A DNA stretch of 44,255 nt from Candidatus Electronema sp. (lineage in GTDB: Bacteria > Desulfobacterota > Desulfobulbia > Desulfobulbales > Desulfobulbaceae): positions 1 to 44,255 of the forward strand of contig JAPEVH010000054.1 of the NCBI GenBank assembly GCA_026645415.1, read 5' to 3'. Below, one piece after another: positions 8,466 to 16,207 of the stretch. The notes below the pieces were generated by a model. The model was not told the origin of the DNA and did no database searches. It worked only from the letters and a program-made list of their open reading frames with translations. Every line of letters begins with the position of its first letter. Positions within the stretch are counted from its first letter, which is position 1. Made by a program: the position numbers and the translations under genes.

Positions 8466-8813
8466 TTATTCTGCACAGGCTGGCGGTGGCTCATTGGTTT
8501 GCTTAGGCAGGCCATAGGGAATAATGACATCAGCCTCACGCATTCTCTCGCCCAGTTCCTGAAGATCAATTTCGGTTAAGGAAACATCTTCAGGCAGACT
8601 TTCTGGCGCAGGTGCGCCACAGGTGAAAACCTCACCTTCCATATCTGCAATCCAAGCGATGTTCTCAGCCATATAGTTAGAGAATTTTGGAAACTCTCCG
8701 TTTAAGATCACTGGATAGCCATAGTGATTCTCTACAGCCAATCCCAGAGCTGAACGAATGCCATCGTTGTACATCCGGTTGGCGATCAGAATATATACTT
8801 TCAGCGATTCCAT
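8466..8813 (-). CDS. DsrE-like 115-aa protein of the sulfur cluster
   Basis: The protein starts MESLKVYILIANRMYNDGIR, a beta strand and helix pattern like the opening of DsrE/TusD-fold proteins, and continues with alternating strands and helices (YPVILNGE, AWIADMEGEVFTCGAP, ADVIIPYGLP). Cysteines are at 65 and 113, the latter three residues from the C-terminus. A strong ribosome site (AAGGAGG) precedes the ATG at 8813. It lies 13 bases after the dsrE gene, so the two are surely cotranscribed. By analogy with DsrEFH/TusBCD it may be a partner subunit of the neighbouring DsrE, but this is inferred from fold pattern and context; no diagnostic motif is visible. Confidence 0.8.
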   Translation of the reverse strand: MESLKVYILIANRMYNDGIRSALGLAVENHYGYPVILNGEFPKFSNYMAENIAWIADMEGEVFTCGAPAPESLPEDVSLTEIDLQELGERMREADVIIPYGLPKQTNEPPPACAE

Positions 8814-8826
8814 TGCAGGTGCCTCC

Positions 8827-9159
8827 TTATAAGACGATATACTTACCGCATTCGTCCAGCAGCGCGCCGTGGAATGCCTGAGTTCTCATCTGCTTGGCGG
8901 TCAGTCCGGCAGGAATGTCCTTCGCCGAATCATAGCCCTCGCAGGTGTAACTATCTGCGCAGATGGCCATATTTTCCTCGCCACACAGATCAGCCAGCGG
9001 CTTAAAGCGAGGATCCTTGGTCAGATGGACAGATTTATAGGTAAAGAAAATCATAGGTTTTTTGCCAGCTTTTGCCGCAGCTTCGGCAATCCCCACCACA
9101 TGGGTCATGTGCTGAGGAGAGGTGACAAAAATAGCAAGTTTATCTGGATCAGCAGCCAT
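8827..9159 (-). CDS. DsrE family sulfur-relay protein
   Basis: 110 residues, MAADPDKLAIFVTSPQHMTH then VVGIAEAAAKAGKKPMIFFT, matching the DsrE/DsrF/DrsH-like fold (strand, helix rich in Ala, strand). Such proteins carry sulfane sulfur on conserved cysteines and exchange it with TusA. Cysteines here are at 59, 67, 73 and 104. A near-perfect ribosome site (AAGGAGG) lies upstream of the ATG at 9159. It follows tusA by 56 bases and precedes the 115-aa DsrE-like gene by 13 bases. It presumably acts in the cytoplasm as acceptor or donor for TusA. Which cysteine is active cannot be settled without an alignment. Confidence 0.88.
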   Translation of the reverse strand: MAADPDKLAIFVTSPQHMTHVVGIAEAAAKAGKKPMIFFTYKSVHLTKDPRFKPLADLCGEENMAICADSYTCEGYDSAKDIPAGLTAKQMRTQAFHGALLDECGKYIVL

Positions 9160-9215
9160 TTGGCTTATCCTCCTTGACAGTAATGGTCTTGCATCTTTGT
9201 AAAAAGAAACAGCTA

Positions 9216-9473
9216 TCAGCCTTTCTGAACAAAGAAGCTCATATAGCCACTTTCTTCTTTCTCGCCCAAATACTCATGGCCAGAACGAGAGCACCAGCCA
9301 GGAATATCGTTACGGGAACCTGGATCAGTACCGTCAACCTGCAAAATTTCACCGGTTTTGATCTTGTTGATTTCTTTTTTTGTGCGCAGCAACGGCATAG
9401 GACAGCTCAGGCCTTTGGCATCCAGCACTGCAACTACTGCCAATCCGTCAGGGGCTTTTTTTACATCGCTCAT
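9216..9473 (-). CDS. tusA: TusA-family sulfur carrier protein
   Basis: 85-residue protein with the family signature GLSCPMPLLRTKKEINKI: the CPxP motif has Cys24, the residue that carries the persulfide in TusA/SirA proteins. The second half (GEILQVDGTDPGSRNDIPGW and a following Cys61) matches the usual two-layer alpha/beta fold. A clear ribosome site (GAGGAG) lies upstream of the ATG at 9473. It is the first gene of the minus-strand operon tusA-dsrE-115 aa-57 aa and is divergent from the YeeE transporter, which often occurs fused to or beside TusA. Role: cytosolic transfer of sulfane sulfur. A palindrome at 9539-9554 just above its putative -10 box suggests regulation. Confidence 0.94.
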   Translation of the reverse strand: MSDVKKAPDGLAVVAVLDAKGLSCPMPLLRTKKEINKIKTGEILQVDGTDPGSRNDIPGWCSRSGHEYLGEKEESGYMSFFVQKG

Positions 9474-9538
9474 TGTACATTCTCCTCGTAGTGAATGAAA
9501 AAAGAGTTGTTAATAAATCCGATTTTCTTATACTGAAT

Positions 9539-9554
9539 TGCCTTTGATCAGGCA
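9539..9554. promoter_or_regulatory. Putative operator, tusA side
   Basis: TGCCTTTGATCAGGCA: arms TGCCT/AGGCA around TTGATC. Read toward tusA it is followed by ATTCAG and then TATAAG, a -10-like hexamer, leaving the palindrome over the -35 position. The site at 9870-9885 has the same arrangement. Confidence 0.6.
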
Positions 9555-9869
9555 TTTTTTCAGCTCTTTAGCCAGTAAGATTTATTCTTCTATAACGAAT
9601 ACCGCCCTGTCTGTCAAGACATTTCACGTCTAAGTACTTGTTGCAAGAAGGAACTCAGTTTGCTGAAATTGTAGGAAAAGATGAAAGGCAATATGTTCGA
9701 CAGTATTGCTGGCAGCTCTATAGCCACCTGATCTTGTGGCTGATTCCTTTATTAGCCTGAAGATCCTTGTGCTCATTCAGATTTGAAGTATATAAATCCT
9801 TACAAAAAAACTGTACAAATAGTGCAAGAAATTATACAATATTTTTCCGACAATTCAGCGTAAACAGAT

Positions 9870-9885
9870 TGCCTTGATCAGGGCA
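9870..9885. promoter_or_regulatory. Putative operator, transporter side
   Basis: TGCCTTGATCAGGGCA: arms TGCC/GGCA with TGATCA in the middle. It is followed by GTTCAAAA and TAGACT, a weak -10-like hexamer at 9894-9899. It shares both sequence and placement with the site upstream of tusA. Confidence 0.6.
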
Positions 9886-9932
9886 GTTCAAAATAGACTA
9901 TGTATGAAAGGAAAAGGGACGGAGGAAAATCT

Positions 9933-11264
9933 ATGAATGACGCAAGTTTCGTCGGCAAAATCAGAAACCTGTACAAGCAGGTTTGCGAAACTGAGTGGGA
10001 GGCCAACATCACTGGCGTGATTGTTGCTCTGCTCAGTATTCTGATGATGGTCTGGTGGCGGCCTTGGGGTGCAGTAGGCGCAATTCGTAACTGGGGCGAC
10101 TGGATCCTTTCTTTTGTCGGGGGTAGTTCTCCAAAGTCCATTTTTGTTGACTCTGGTTCTGTCATCGGCATTGGTTTTTTGGCTGGTTCTTTCCTCTCTG
10201 CCTTTGCTGGTGGTCAGTTTGCTTTTCGTTTTCCTCCGTACCGCGAAGCTGTAAAAGGTGCTATCGCTGGCATCTTGATGGGGGTTGGCTCCGCCTTCGC
10301 AGGTGGTTGTAACGTAGGTGGCATGTACAACGCCATCGGCAACTTAGCTGCCAATGGCTTCTCCATGTGGCTGGGAATTGTTGCTGGCGTTATCCTCGGC
10401 CTCTGGTTGATCTATAAGGAGATGGAGTACATTACGTGGGGTTCAAACGGTGCTTGGACTATTGATCTCCCTCGCGAACTTCAAACCGTCCTTGCCCTGC
10501 TGACCCTGTTTGCCTTAATTGCCGGAGCACGCTGGTACAGTGGTTACGACGGAGAGAATAATGCTGAAATCATCACCTCGTTGTCTGGTGTACTGCTGAT
10601 TGCTGCTGGCCTTGGTTATGCCATGCATCGAGGTCGTTGGTGTATGATTCAGGGTTTCCGCGAGCCGCACATGACCGGTGACTGTACCTTGGCTAAATCT
10701 GTAGCTCTGTCCATTTTTGTTCTCGCTATTGGTGGTGCAGTAGTTAAATATGCAGTTCCTGTACGTTTTGACGGCACTCCAATACTTAATCCAGCCTACT
10801 ATGTGCGTGGTACCTTTGGCTGGGGCGGGGTATTTGGTGGCTTCCTCTTTGGCGTGGGTGGAATGCTGGCTGGTGGCTGCGGTTCCGGTACTCTCTGGCG
10901 GGTTGGTGAAGGTCAGCTCAAGCTCTGGATTGTAGTTCCCTTCTTTGGTATTGCTAATTCACTGATGACCAAATGGTTTAGCATGAATGTTGAGGTGAGC
11001 GGTAATGGACTGAAAAGCCTTATCACCCAAGCAAAACTCGGTCTTGTAAACTATGATGTCGATGAAATTAAAGAAGCCATCAGCACAGGTGGTAGCTTAA
11101 CTGTATCTGGTATAGAGAAGGCCGGTTACTTGGGTCGATACATCTATATGCCGGATTCAATCGGCTACGGCTGGACCCTGACCATCATTGCCTTTATGAT
11201 GGCCTTGTGGTATGTGGTTGTGACATGGAATGAAGAGAGCAATAAACTAATCGTCCCCATGTGA
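9933..11264 (+). CDS. yeeE: YeeE/YedE family (TsuA-type) thiosulfate/sulfur transporter
   Basis: 443-residue polytopic membrane protein with the internally duplicated YeeE/YedE architecture. Three family cysteines that handle thiosulfate in TsuA-type proteins are present: C126 in AFAGGCNVGGMYN, C237 in HRGRWCMIQGF and C316 in LAGGCGSGTLWR. I chose the ATG at 9933 because GGAGG lies 10-14 bases upstream; an earlier ATG at 9900 lacks a ribosome site. About ten hydrophobic segments are visible, with long glycine-rich helices. The gene is divergent from tusA-dsrE, so the protein probably imports thiosulfate or another sulfur species that is passed to TusA. It is followed directly by a terminator. 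Confidence 0.94.
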   Translation: MNDASFVGKIRNLYKQVCETEWEANITGVIVALLSILMMVWWRPWGAVGAIRNWGDWILSFVGGSSPKSIFVDSGSVIGIGFLAGSFLSAFAGGQFAFRFPPYREAVKGAIAGILMGVGSAFAGGCNVGGMYNAIGNLAANGFSMWLGIVAGVILGLWLIYKEMEYITWGSNGAWTIDLPRELQTVLALLTLFALIAGARWYSGYDGENNAEIITSLSGVLLIAAGLGYAMHRGRWCMIQGFREPHMTGDCTLAKSVALSIFVLAIGGAVVKYAVPVRFDGTPILNPAYYVRGTFGWGGVFGGFLFGVGGMLAGGCGSGTLWRVGEGQLKLWIVVPFFGIANSLMTKWFSMNVEVSGNGLKSLITQAKLGLVNYDVDEIKEAISTGGSLTVSGIEKAGYLGRYIYMPDSIGYGWTLTIIAFMMALWYVVVTWNEESNKLIVPM

Positions 11265-11282
11265 TTTGTTGTTTACCGAGAC

Positions 11283-11328
11283 AAAAAAACGCAGCCTCTT
11301 CTCTCGGAGAAGGCTGCGTTTTTTTTTA
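11283..11328. terminator. Bidirectional terminator between the YeeE gene and the 599-aa lipoprotein gene
   Basis: Stem CGCAGCCT (11290-11297) with AGGCTGCG (11311-11318), extended by an imperfect CTTCTC/GAGA part. It has ten T on the plus side (11319-11328) and seven A (11283-11289) that become a T run on the minus side, so it can serve both convergent genes. Confidence 0.92.
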
Positions 11329-11345
11329 CATTAGATGCCCAACGA

Positions 11346-13145
11346 TCATTCTGTTGCAATCATATCTGCTCCCATTTCAATACCTCTCTCCGTGAAATCC
11401 AGCTTCATCTGCACCCGCATTTTCGCCTTTTTCATCGCCTCAAAAAGAGCCGTAACTTCAGCATTCTGTTCTTCTTTTTGATAAGAGACCATATCACCTG
11501 CTAACTGATAGTATTTGCTGTAATCAATTGATGCTGTCATGATTCCTTGCGAGGATTCAAGGGACGCACCAGCTAAGGCTTTTGCTGCCTTTTCGCCATG
11601 CTCGCCAAGATAGACAGTCAGATGTGAGCCGTTAACAGCCACCATTGGAATCACCGGAAGCGAAACCGGCATGGGCAGTTTAACCGGACTGCCATCAGCA
11701 GGAATTTGCAAGGTTGCCAGTGGCGGAAAAAACGCGGCGAAGTTTTGCACCAAAGCAAGCGGATCCTTAGCTGCAAGACTAAGAAGGGCATCAACAGCTT
11801 TTGGCATGGGCATCTGGCCTGTTCCGGCTGGTTTTTCCATTTGTAAGTCAAACAGAGACAAGGCAATACCACGTACTCCTGTGGCCATGCCAGTTGCCAT
11901 ACCGACCAGTGCTGGATTTTGCTTCTTTAAACCTTCTTGCATTTCTTTCAGAAAAGAACAGTTGTATTGCTTGCGCGTAATTTCTGTCCATTGCTGCATA
12001 AGAAAGGGCGCGACATTTTCTACATTTAGGCCAAGTCCTAATGCAAATATTACTGGATCAGCAGAATGATCAGGAGCAAAGCCGCGCAGCGAGCGGAGAC
12101 CATCCAGCAATGTTTTATCCTTGCTCTCGATCACGGTGATGGAATCAAGTCGGGATGGTTTTCCCTTTAAGTCTAAGGCGGTGTAGCCGCCGACGGTTTG
12201 CGGCCAATTGTCTGCAATGGCGTTTAGATCATTGCGACAGCCTTCTGTTTGCAGTTCAGCAAAAGATGTTGCGGTTTCTTTGGGCAGTTGCGGCACAAGT
12301 TTCTGTACCATTTTCGCCATCCAATTGCCATCCTTGGTGGTCAGACCTGTGACGATTTGATGGTGGTCGATATAGCCTATAAGTGCTGGATTCAGCTTGT
12401 ACGCAGCTTGTAGCGACTCAAGTCGGCCACTGTCTGCCAAGGATTTTGTTGGACTGCGGCGGCCTATGGCCAAGGCAATCGCATCCTCGCTATCTGCACC
12501 GACATCAAGCATGAAGACGGCACTTTGGCTGTCTGTGCCGATGATCAGGTTGACCTTTGGCTCGCTTTTTGCCAGCGGATAGCGTTTCCAGACAAACTTG
12601 CCCAAAGTTTCTGCCTCTGTCTTGACTTGGGCTTTTGTCTCTACTTCTTCAATTTTTTTCTTAAACAGTTCAGCATCCTTTAAGCTGATACGAAGGACTG
12701 GCGACAACCCAATAGCATAGGAGGCAATCAGCGGACTGTCGTCAATGCCCCAATGTTCTAGTGGCACAGTTTGCGCGACGGCGGTCTGGTAGTAATCCGT
12801 CCAAAGCTGGAGAAGCATTTTCTGGCCTGCTGTTTCTGCTTTTTTCTGGACTGATTTAAACATCTCTTTGGGATCAAATTGCTCCGGCATTTTGAAATGA
12901 CTTGCATTCCATTGCAGAAGCTCTTTTAAAGGTATCGGCTCCAGTCCACCGAAAAAGAAGATCGTATCATCCGGGACCAGATTGAGCATAGATGCAGGTT
13001 TTGGTACCTCTTCCTGCTTGACGATTTGGGCAGGAGTCGTCTTGATCTGCGCTTCCTTTTTTTCTTCCTGTCGATTGCAGGAGACCAGCAGCAACGGCAG
13101 GAACATGACTGCCAAAACCTTTTTCTTGAGTTGGGCTTTTTGCAT
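11346..13145 (-). CDS. Lipoprotein of unknown function, 599 aa
   Basis: Begins MQKAQLKKKVLAVMFLPLLL followed by VSC, a lipobox with Cys23, so it is exported and lipid-anchored. The rest has no membrane segment and no motif I recognise. Early in the mature part is LVPDDTIFFFGGLEPIPLKE, and repeated hydrophobic strands alternate with amphipathic helices. This resembles large periplasmic proteins of unknown function with DUF3352-like character, an impression rather than a match. The gene stands alone between a bidirectional terminator and the SAM-hydrolase operon, with only a weak ribosome site. It is reliably coding: a single long frame with composition like its neighbours. Confidence 0.85.
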   Translation of the reverse strand: MQKAQLKKKVLAVMFLPLLLVSCNRQEEKKEAQIKTTPAQIVKQEEVPKPASMLNLVPDDTIFFFGGLEPIPLKELLQWNASHFKMPEQFDPKEMFKSVQKKAETAGQKMLLQLWTDYYQTAVAQTVPLEHWGIDDSPLIASYAIGLSPVLRISLKDAELFKKKIEEVETKAQVKTEAETLGKFVWKRYPLAKSEPKVNLIIGTDSQSAVFMLDVGADSEDAIALAIGRRSPTKSLADSGRLESLQAAYKLNPALIGYIDHHQIVTGLTTKDGNWMAKMVQKLVPQLPKETATSFAELQTEGCRNDLNAIADNWPQTVGGYTALDLKGKPSRLDSITVIESKDKTLLDGLRSLRGFAPDHSADPVIFALGLGLNVENVAPFLMQQWTEITRKQYNCSFLKEMQEGLKKQNPALVGMATGMATGVRGIALSLFDLQMEKPAGTGQMPMPKAVDALLSLAAKDPLALVQNFAAFFPPLATLQIPADGSPVKLPMPVSLPVIPMVAVNGSHLTVYLGEHGEKAAKALAGASLESSQGIMTASIDYSKYYQLAGDMVSYQKEEQNAEVTALFEAMKKAKMRVQMKLDFTERGIEMGADMIATE

Positions 13146-13220
13146 AGGTGTTCTCTCTAGTTTATTGTATTGAAGTTGTGGAAGGCATTAGAACCATTCC
13201 GCTACAGAAATAGAATTTAT

Positions 13221-14030
13221 TCATATACTTATTACTGCTACTGTCTCCCCAACAGTGCAAGCTAATAGTTTGGTGGCCTTGCCTTGGTTGACAGCAATTT
13301 CTAAATAACCGGCACTATCAAGCAACGCGAGTAATGCACCGGGTTGTGTCTCAGCATAGGTTTTGCTGATTGATAACTGCTTTCCACAAATACTGACGCG
13401 AAGATGAGCCAATGGTGCAAGACATTGCAGATCTGCTTCCCTAATATTAGTGCGCAGATTACCAAAGTGATCGCTGCTGAGTATTTGCCCTTGGATACGG
13501 TTTTCCGTGATCAGTGGCTTAGAAAGATGCAGCCGCACGCAAGCAGCAGGCTCTACGACTGGCCCAACTTCTGCAAAAGGGAAGCCGCTTGCCAGCCGTG
13601 CTGCTGCCGGAGCCATGATGTCTCGACCATGAAAGGTAGAGCTACTCTTGGTCGCAAACAAGGTAGGATTTTTTAATATACGGATTTGGGTACTTATTTG
13701 TTCTTCAATCAGTGGGAAAAGAATGCCGTTGTCTGGAGCGATAAAGAGCTGCTCTGCGGAAAGTGCTACTAAAATATGCCGACAAGTGCCCACACCCGGA
13801 TCAACTACAGTCACATGCACTGTTCCGGCGGGAAAGAAAGACCAGCTTGCGTGCAGCATCAGAGCAGCAGCCTGAATATCTTGGCAGGGTAGGGCGTGGC
13901 AAAGGTCAATAATCTGGGCTGTTGGATTGCGGCTGAGGATGACTGCTTTCATCTGGCCAACATAGGCATCCTCAAGGCCAAAATCTGTGAGCAGACTGAT
14001 ACAGTTTGCCGACTTGAACACAGTGTTCAA
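13221..14030 (-). CDS. SAM hydroxide adenosyltransferase (SAM hydrolase, DUF62 family)
   Basis: 269 residues. The N-terminal motif ISLLTDFGLEDAYVGQMKAV, followed by IIDLCHALPCQDIQAAALML, VTVVDPGVGT and IAPDNGILFPLIEE, is the signature of S-adenosyl-L-methionine hydroxide adenosyltransferases, relatives of the chlorinase/fluorinase enzymes. They convert SAM and water to adenosine and methionine. The C-terminal beta domain (SAGYLEIAVNQGKATKLL) is complete. The start codon overlaps the bioB stop (ATGA type), so translation is coupled. It is the last gene of the LEA-amrA-ykgJ-bioB operon. Confidence 0.93.
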   Translation of the reverse strand: MNTVFKSANCISLLTDFGLEDAYVGQMKAVILSRNPTAQIIDLCHALPCQDIQAAALMLHASWSFFPAGTVHVTVVDPGVGTCRHILVALSAEQLFIAPDNGILFPLIEEQISTQIRILKNPTLFATKSSSTFHGRDIMAPAAARLASGFPFAEVGPVVEPAACVRLHLSKPLITENRIQGQILSSDHFGNLRTNIREADLQCLAPLAHLRVSICGKQLSISKTYAETQPGALLALLDSAGYLEIAVNQGKATKLLACTVGETVAVISI

Positions 14031-15007
14031 TCAGGAGCGTGGCGGAAGACAAAACCCATTTCCCGCAGCTTGGTCAAGTCGGCAGAAATAGAGCCGCCCG
14101 TGGTAGTGAGATAGTTCCCAACAATGGCTCCGTTAGCTCCTGCCAAGAAACATTGGTACTGGCCTGCGCCGAGTTGCTGCCGGCCTCCGGCGATGCGGAT
14201 TACTGCCTCTGGGTGAAGAAAGCGGAATAAAGCGATAGTGGTTAGTACCTCTGGCAAAGATAGTGGCTCTCGGTGAGCTAGCGGAGTATTAGGAATCGGG
14301 GTCAGAATATTGATTGGAATAGAACGGATGCCCAATCGCCGCAGCTCAAGGGCCAGCTCAATCCTATCCTCCATGCTTTCACCCATGCCAATAATTCCTC
14401 CAGAACAAAGCGACATCCCCGCATTAGCCGCTGTTTTTAAGGTTTCTACTTTATCCTGCCACGTATGGCTGGTGCAGAAATCAGCAAAACGCTGCTCGCA
14501 GGTTTCCAGATTGCAATGATAGCGGTTTACTCCCATTGCTGCCAGCATTCCAGCCTTGCGCTCATCCAGCAGGCCCATTGAGGCACACAATTCCAGTTTG
14601 GTTTCCTGCCGAACCTGCTCATACAATTCGCCACATTGGGTCAAGGTGTTCTGTTCTACCGTGCGCCCGCAGGTCACCAAGGAAAGACGATGAACACCTG
14701 CTGCGGCATTGCTGCGGGCAATGCTCATCGCCTCATCCTGATCAATCATGCTGTAAACTGGTATGTTGGCAGCATGATAACGAGCTGACTGGGCGCAGAA
14801 ATGGCAGTCTTCAGTGCAACCACCACTACGGGCATTGATAATCGCGCAAAGATGAAAGAGATCACCCATAAAGCGGCAGCGCAGGCGGTCTGCTGCTGAC
14901 CAGAGTTTCTGTTGATCAGGATACCGGGCCAGTAGTAAGGCAGTTTCTCGGCTAACGGTTTTGCCGTCGGTGATGGTGCTAAAGGTGTCGCGGAGCAAAT
15001 CGGCCAT
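14027..15007 (-). CDS. bioB: Biotin synthase
   Basis: 326 residues, radical-SAM enzyme that inserts sulfur into dethiobiotin. The [4Fe-4S] motif is in SGGCTEDCHFCAQSARYHA (C64, C68, C71), exactly the BioB form CxxxCxxC with the FCAQS extension. Other conserved parts include VHRLSLVTCGR, RYHCNLETCEQ, CSGGIIGMGES, PINILTPIPNTP and IRIAGGRQQLGAGQ. No other biotin genes are in the window. It overlaps the SAM hydrolase gene by four bases and lies four bases downstream of the YkgJ-like gene, so it is in the middle of an operon. Confidence 0.97.
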   Translation of the reverse strand: MADLLRDTFSTITDGKTVSRETALLLARYPDQQKLWSAADRLRCRFMGDLFHLCAIINARSGGCTEDCHFCAQSARYHAANIPVYSMIDQDEAMSIARSNAAAGVHRLSLVTCGRTVEQNTLTQCGELYEQVRQETKLELCASMGLLDERKAGMLAAMGVNRYHCNLETCEQRFADFCTSHTWQDKVETLKTAANAGMSLCSGGIIGMGESMEDRIELALELRRLGIRSIPINILTPIPNTPLAHREPLSLPEVLTTIALFRFLHPEAVIRIAGGRQQLGAGQYQCFLAGANGAIVGNYLTTTGGSISADLTKLREMGFVFRHAPD

Positions 15008-15011
15008 AATT

Positions 15012-15638
15012 TTAACTTGATGAAAAAGGTTCAGCGATGAGCGGCGGCCCTTGGACGATCATCTCGGCAATCGTTTTCTTTACTTTAGGAAAAAGTTGGC
15101 GTTTGCCGCTGAGAAGCTGGTTTTCTACCTCTGCCAACCGGAAAAATATCTTAGTTCTGTCCATTGCTGGAGCCGCGTCTTCTTGCGAATACGTATCTTG
15201 AACAATTTTTTGGCAACGGAAGCAGCCGGGAAAACGGAGACTTTGTCCATCTGGGCGAGTCAGCAAAGCAGGAACGCCGTGCATTCGACAAACGAGAAGT
15301 CGGTGCTGATAGAGAGCACAAAGACCATTTTCATTGAGAGGACATAAGAGCTGAGGTCGTTGTCCCGATGCAAGCTGATCTCGGCTCTGTTGGACATATT
15401 CTTTTGCGCGCAGGACGATTTGCTCAAGAACCTGCTCTTCCAGCAGCCTTAGCCCCTGCCAGAGATAAGCCCATTCGCTATAAGTGTGATGGTAAAACCA
15501 AGAATCGCAGCAGTTGTCTGGACAGCCTGAACAGGTAAGCGGGATTTGCGCAGCAGTGCGCTCGTATTCTTCCTGCAAGATCTGATAGATGGCTGCCAGT
15601 TCAGCAGTTAGTTGCGCTGGCAGACTCAGTTCTGGCAT
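15012..15638 (-). CDS. YkgJ-like cysteine-cluster protein
   Basis: 208 residues from the ATG at 15638 (MPELSLPAQL), chosen because AAAAGGAA lies just upstream; an earlier in-frame start would lie deep inside amrA. The N-terminal cluster C36-S-G-C39-P-D-N-C43-C44, followed later by CPLNENGLCALYQHRLLVCR, is the pattern of the YkgJ / zinc-or-iron-chelating cluster family (CxxCxxxCC and downstream cysteines). The metal and function are not established in general. The start overlaps the end of amrA by 13 bases, and bioB starts four bases after its stop. This neighbourhood of metal- or SAM-related genes is suggestive but not proof of a shared task. Confidence 0.88.
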   Translation of the reverse strand: MPELSLPAQLTAELAAIYQILQEEYERTAAQIPLTCSGCPDNCCDSWFYHHTYSEWAYLWQGLRLLEEQVLEQIVLRAKEYVQQSRDQLASGQRPQLLCPLNENGLCALYQHRLLVCRMHGVPALLTRPDGQSLRFPGCFRCQKIVQDTYSQEDAAPAMDRTKIFFRLAEVENQLLSGKRQLFPKVKKTIAEMIVQGPPLIAEPFSSS

Positions 15639-16207
15639 AACATTTCCTTTTCGGCAAAACGAGTTGCCTGATAGGTCTGCACCGTTAATGCACCGCTCCG
15701 CCACGCCGTGCTTGGTAAGCCCGCCTTGCAGCAAAGCTGGTCCAAAAAGAGTTCTGGTGCTGACAGCTCCTCCCAGACTTGTGGAAGGAAGGTGGCTTCA
15801 GCTAGGTCTTGTTGAATAATCACCCCATCAATCTGGGGCTGTAGTTTGCGGCAAAGATCATTGCTATCAATATACGCTAAAGGCTGTGGCGGGGTGAGCA
15901 CAGATATTGCAATGCGTACTTCTGGGAGTTCTTCCGCTGTGAGCATGTGGAAACGATGATCATGAAAGGCGGCATTGACTGTGTGGCGGCGCACTCCGTC
16001 AATAAGTGATTCTACGCCGAGCAAACTGCCAATACAACCTCTTAGTATACCTTGTTTAGTTAGAGTGATAAAAGCACCTCGGTGCTGGCGTAGCTCTGGG
16101 CTATCCAAGCCTTCTGGTTCAGCTAACTGTTTGCCAAACTGCTCCTCTAGTACGAACCGGGCTAGTTTAAGCAGTAGCTTACCTTGTTCGGCGTTAAGTG
16201 AGGTCAT
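15626..16207 (-). CDS. amrA: AMMECR1-domain protein (AmmeMemoRadiSam system protein A)
   Basis: 193 residues spanning the whole AMMECR1 domain: GAFITLTKQGILRGCIGSLL, then AAFHDHRFHMLTAEELPEVR, ISVLTPPQPL, DGVIIQQDLAEATFLPQVWE and LCCKAGLPSTAWRSGALTVQ. The conserved LRGCIG motif is present. In many bacteria and archaea it occurs with a Memo homologue (AmrB) and a radical-SAM enzyme (AmrS). Neither lies in this window. It is translationally coupled to the LEA-type gene upstream (ATGA overlap at 16204-16207) and overlaps the YkgJ-like gene. The molecular function of the family is not settled. Confidence 0.92.
   Translation of the reverse strand: MTSLNAEQGKLLLKLARFVLEEQFGKQLAEPEGLDSPELRQHRGAFITLTKQGILRGCIGSLLGVESLIDGVRRHTVNAAFHDHRFHMLTAEELPEVRIAISVLTPPQPLAYIDSNDLCRKLQPQIDGVIIQQDLAEATFLPQVWEELSAPELFLDQLCCKAGLPSTAWRSGALTVQTYQATRFAEKEMLCQN

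Larger units (their letters stand above)
9474..9932. other. Divergent regulatory region between tusA and the YeeE gene
   Basis: 459 bases without a gene. Contents: a putative -10 box for tusA (TATAAG read on the minus strand, 9527-9532), a palindrome at 9539-9554, a small hairpin AGCCAC/GTGGCT at 9722-9741 of unknown meaning, AT-rich DNA at about 9780-9850, a second palindrome at 9870-9885 and a putative -10 box for the transporter (TAGACT, 9894-9899). Neither promoter has a good -35 box, which fits activator dependence. Confidence 0.6.
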
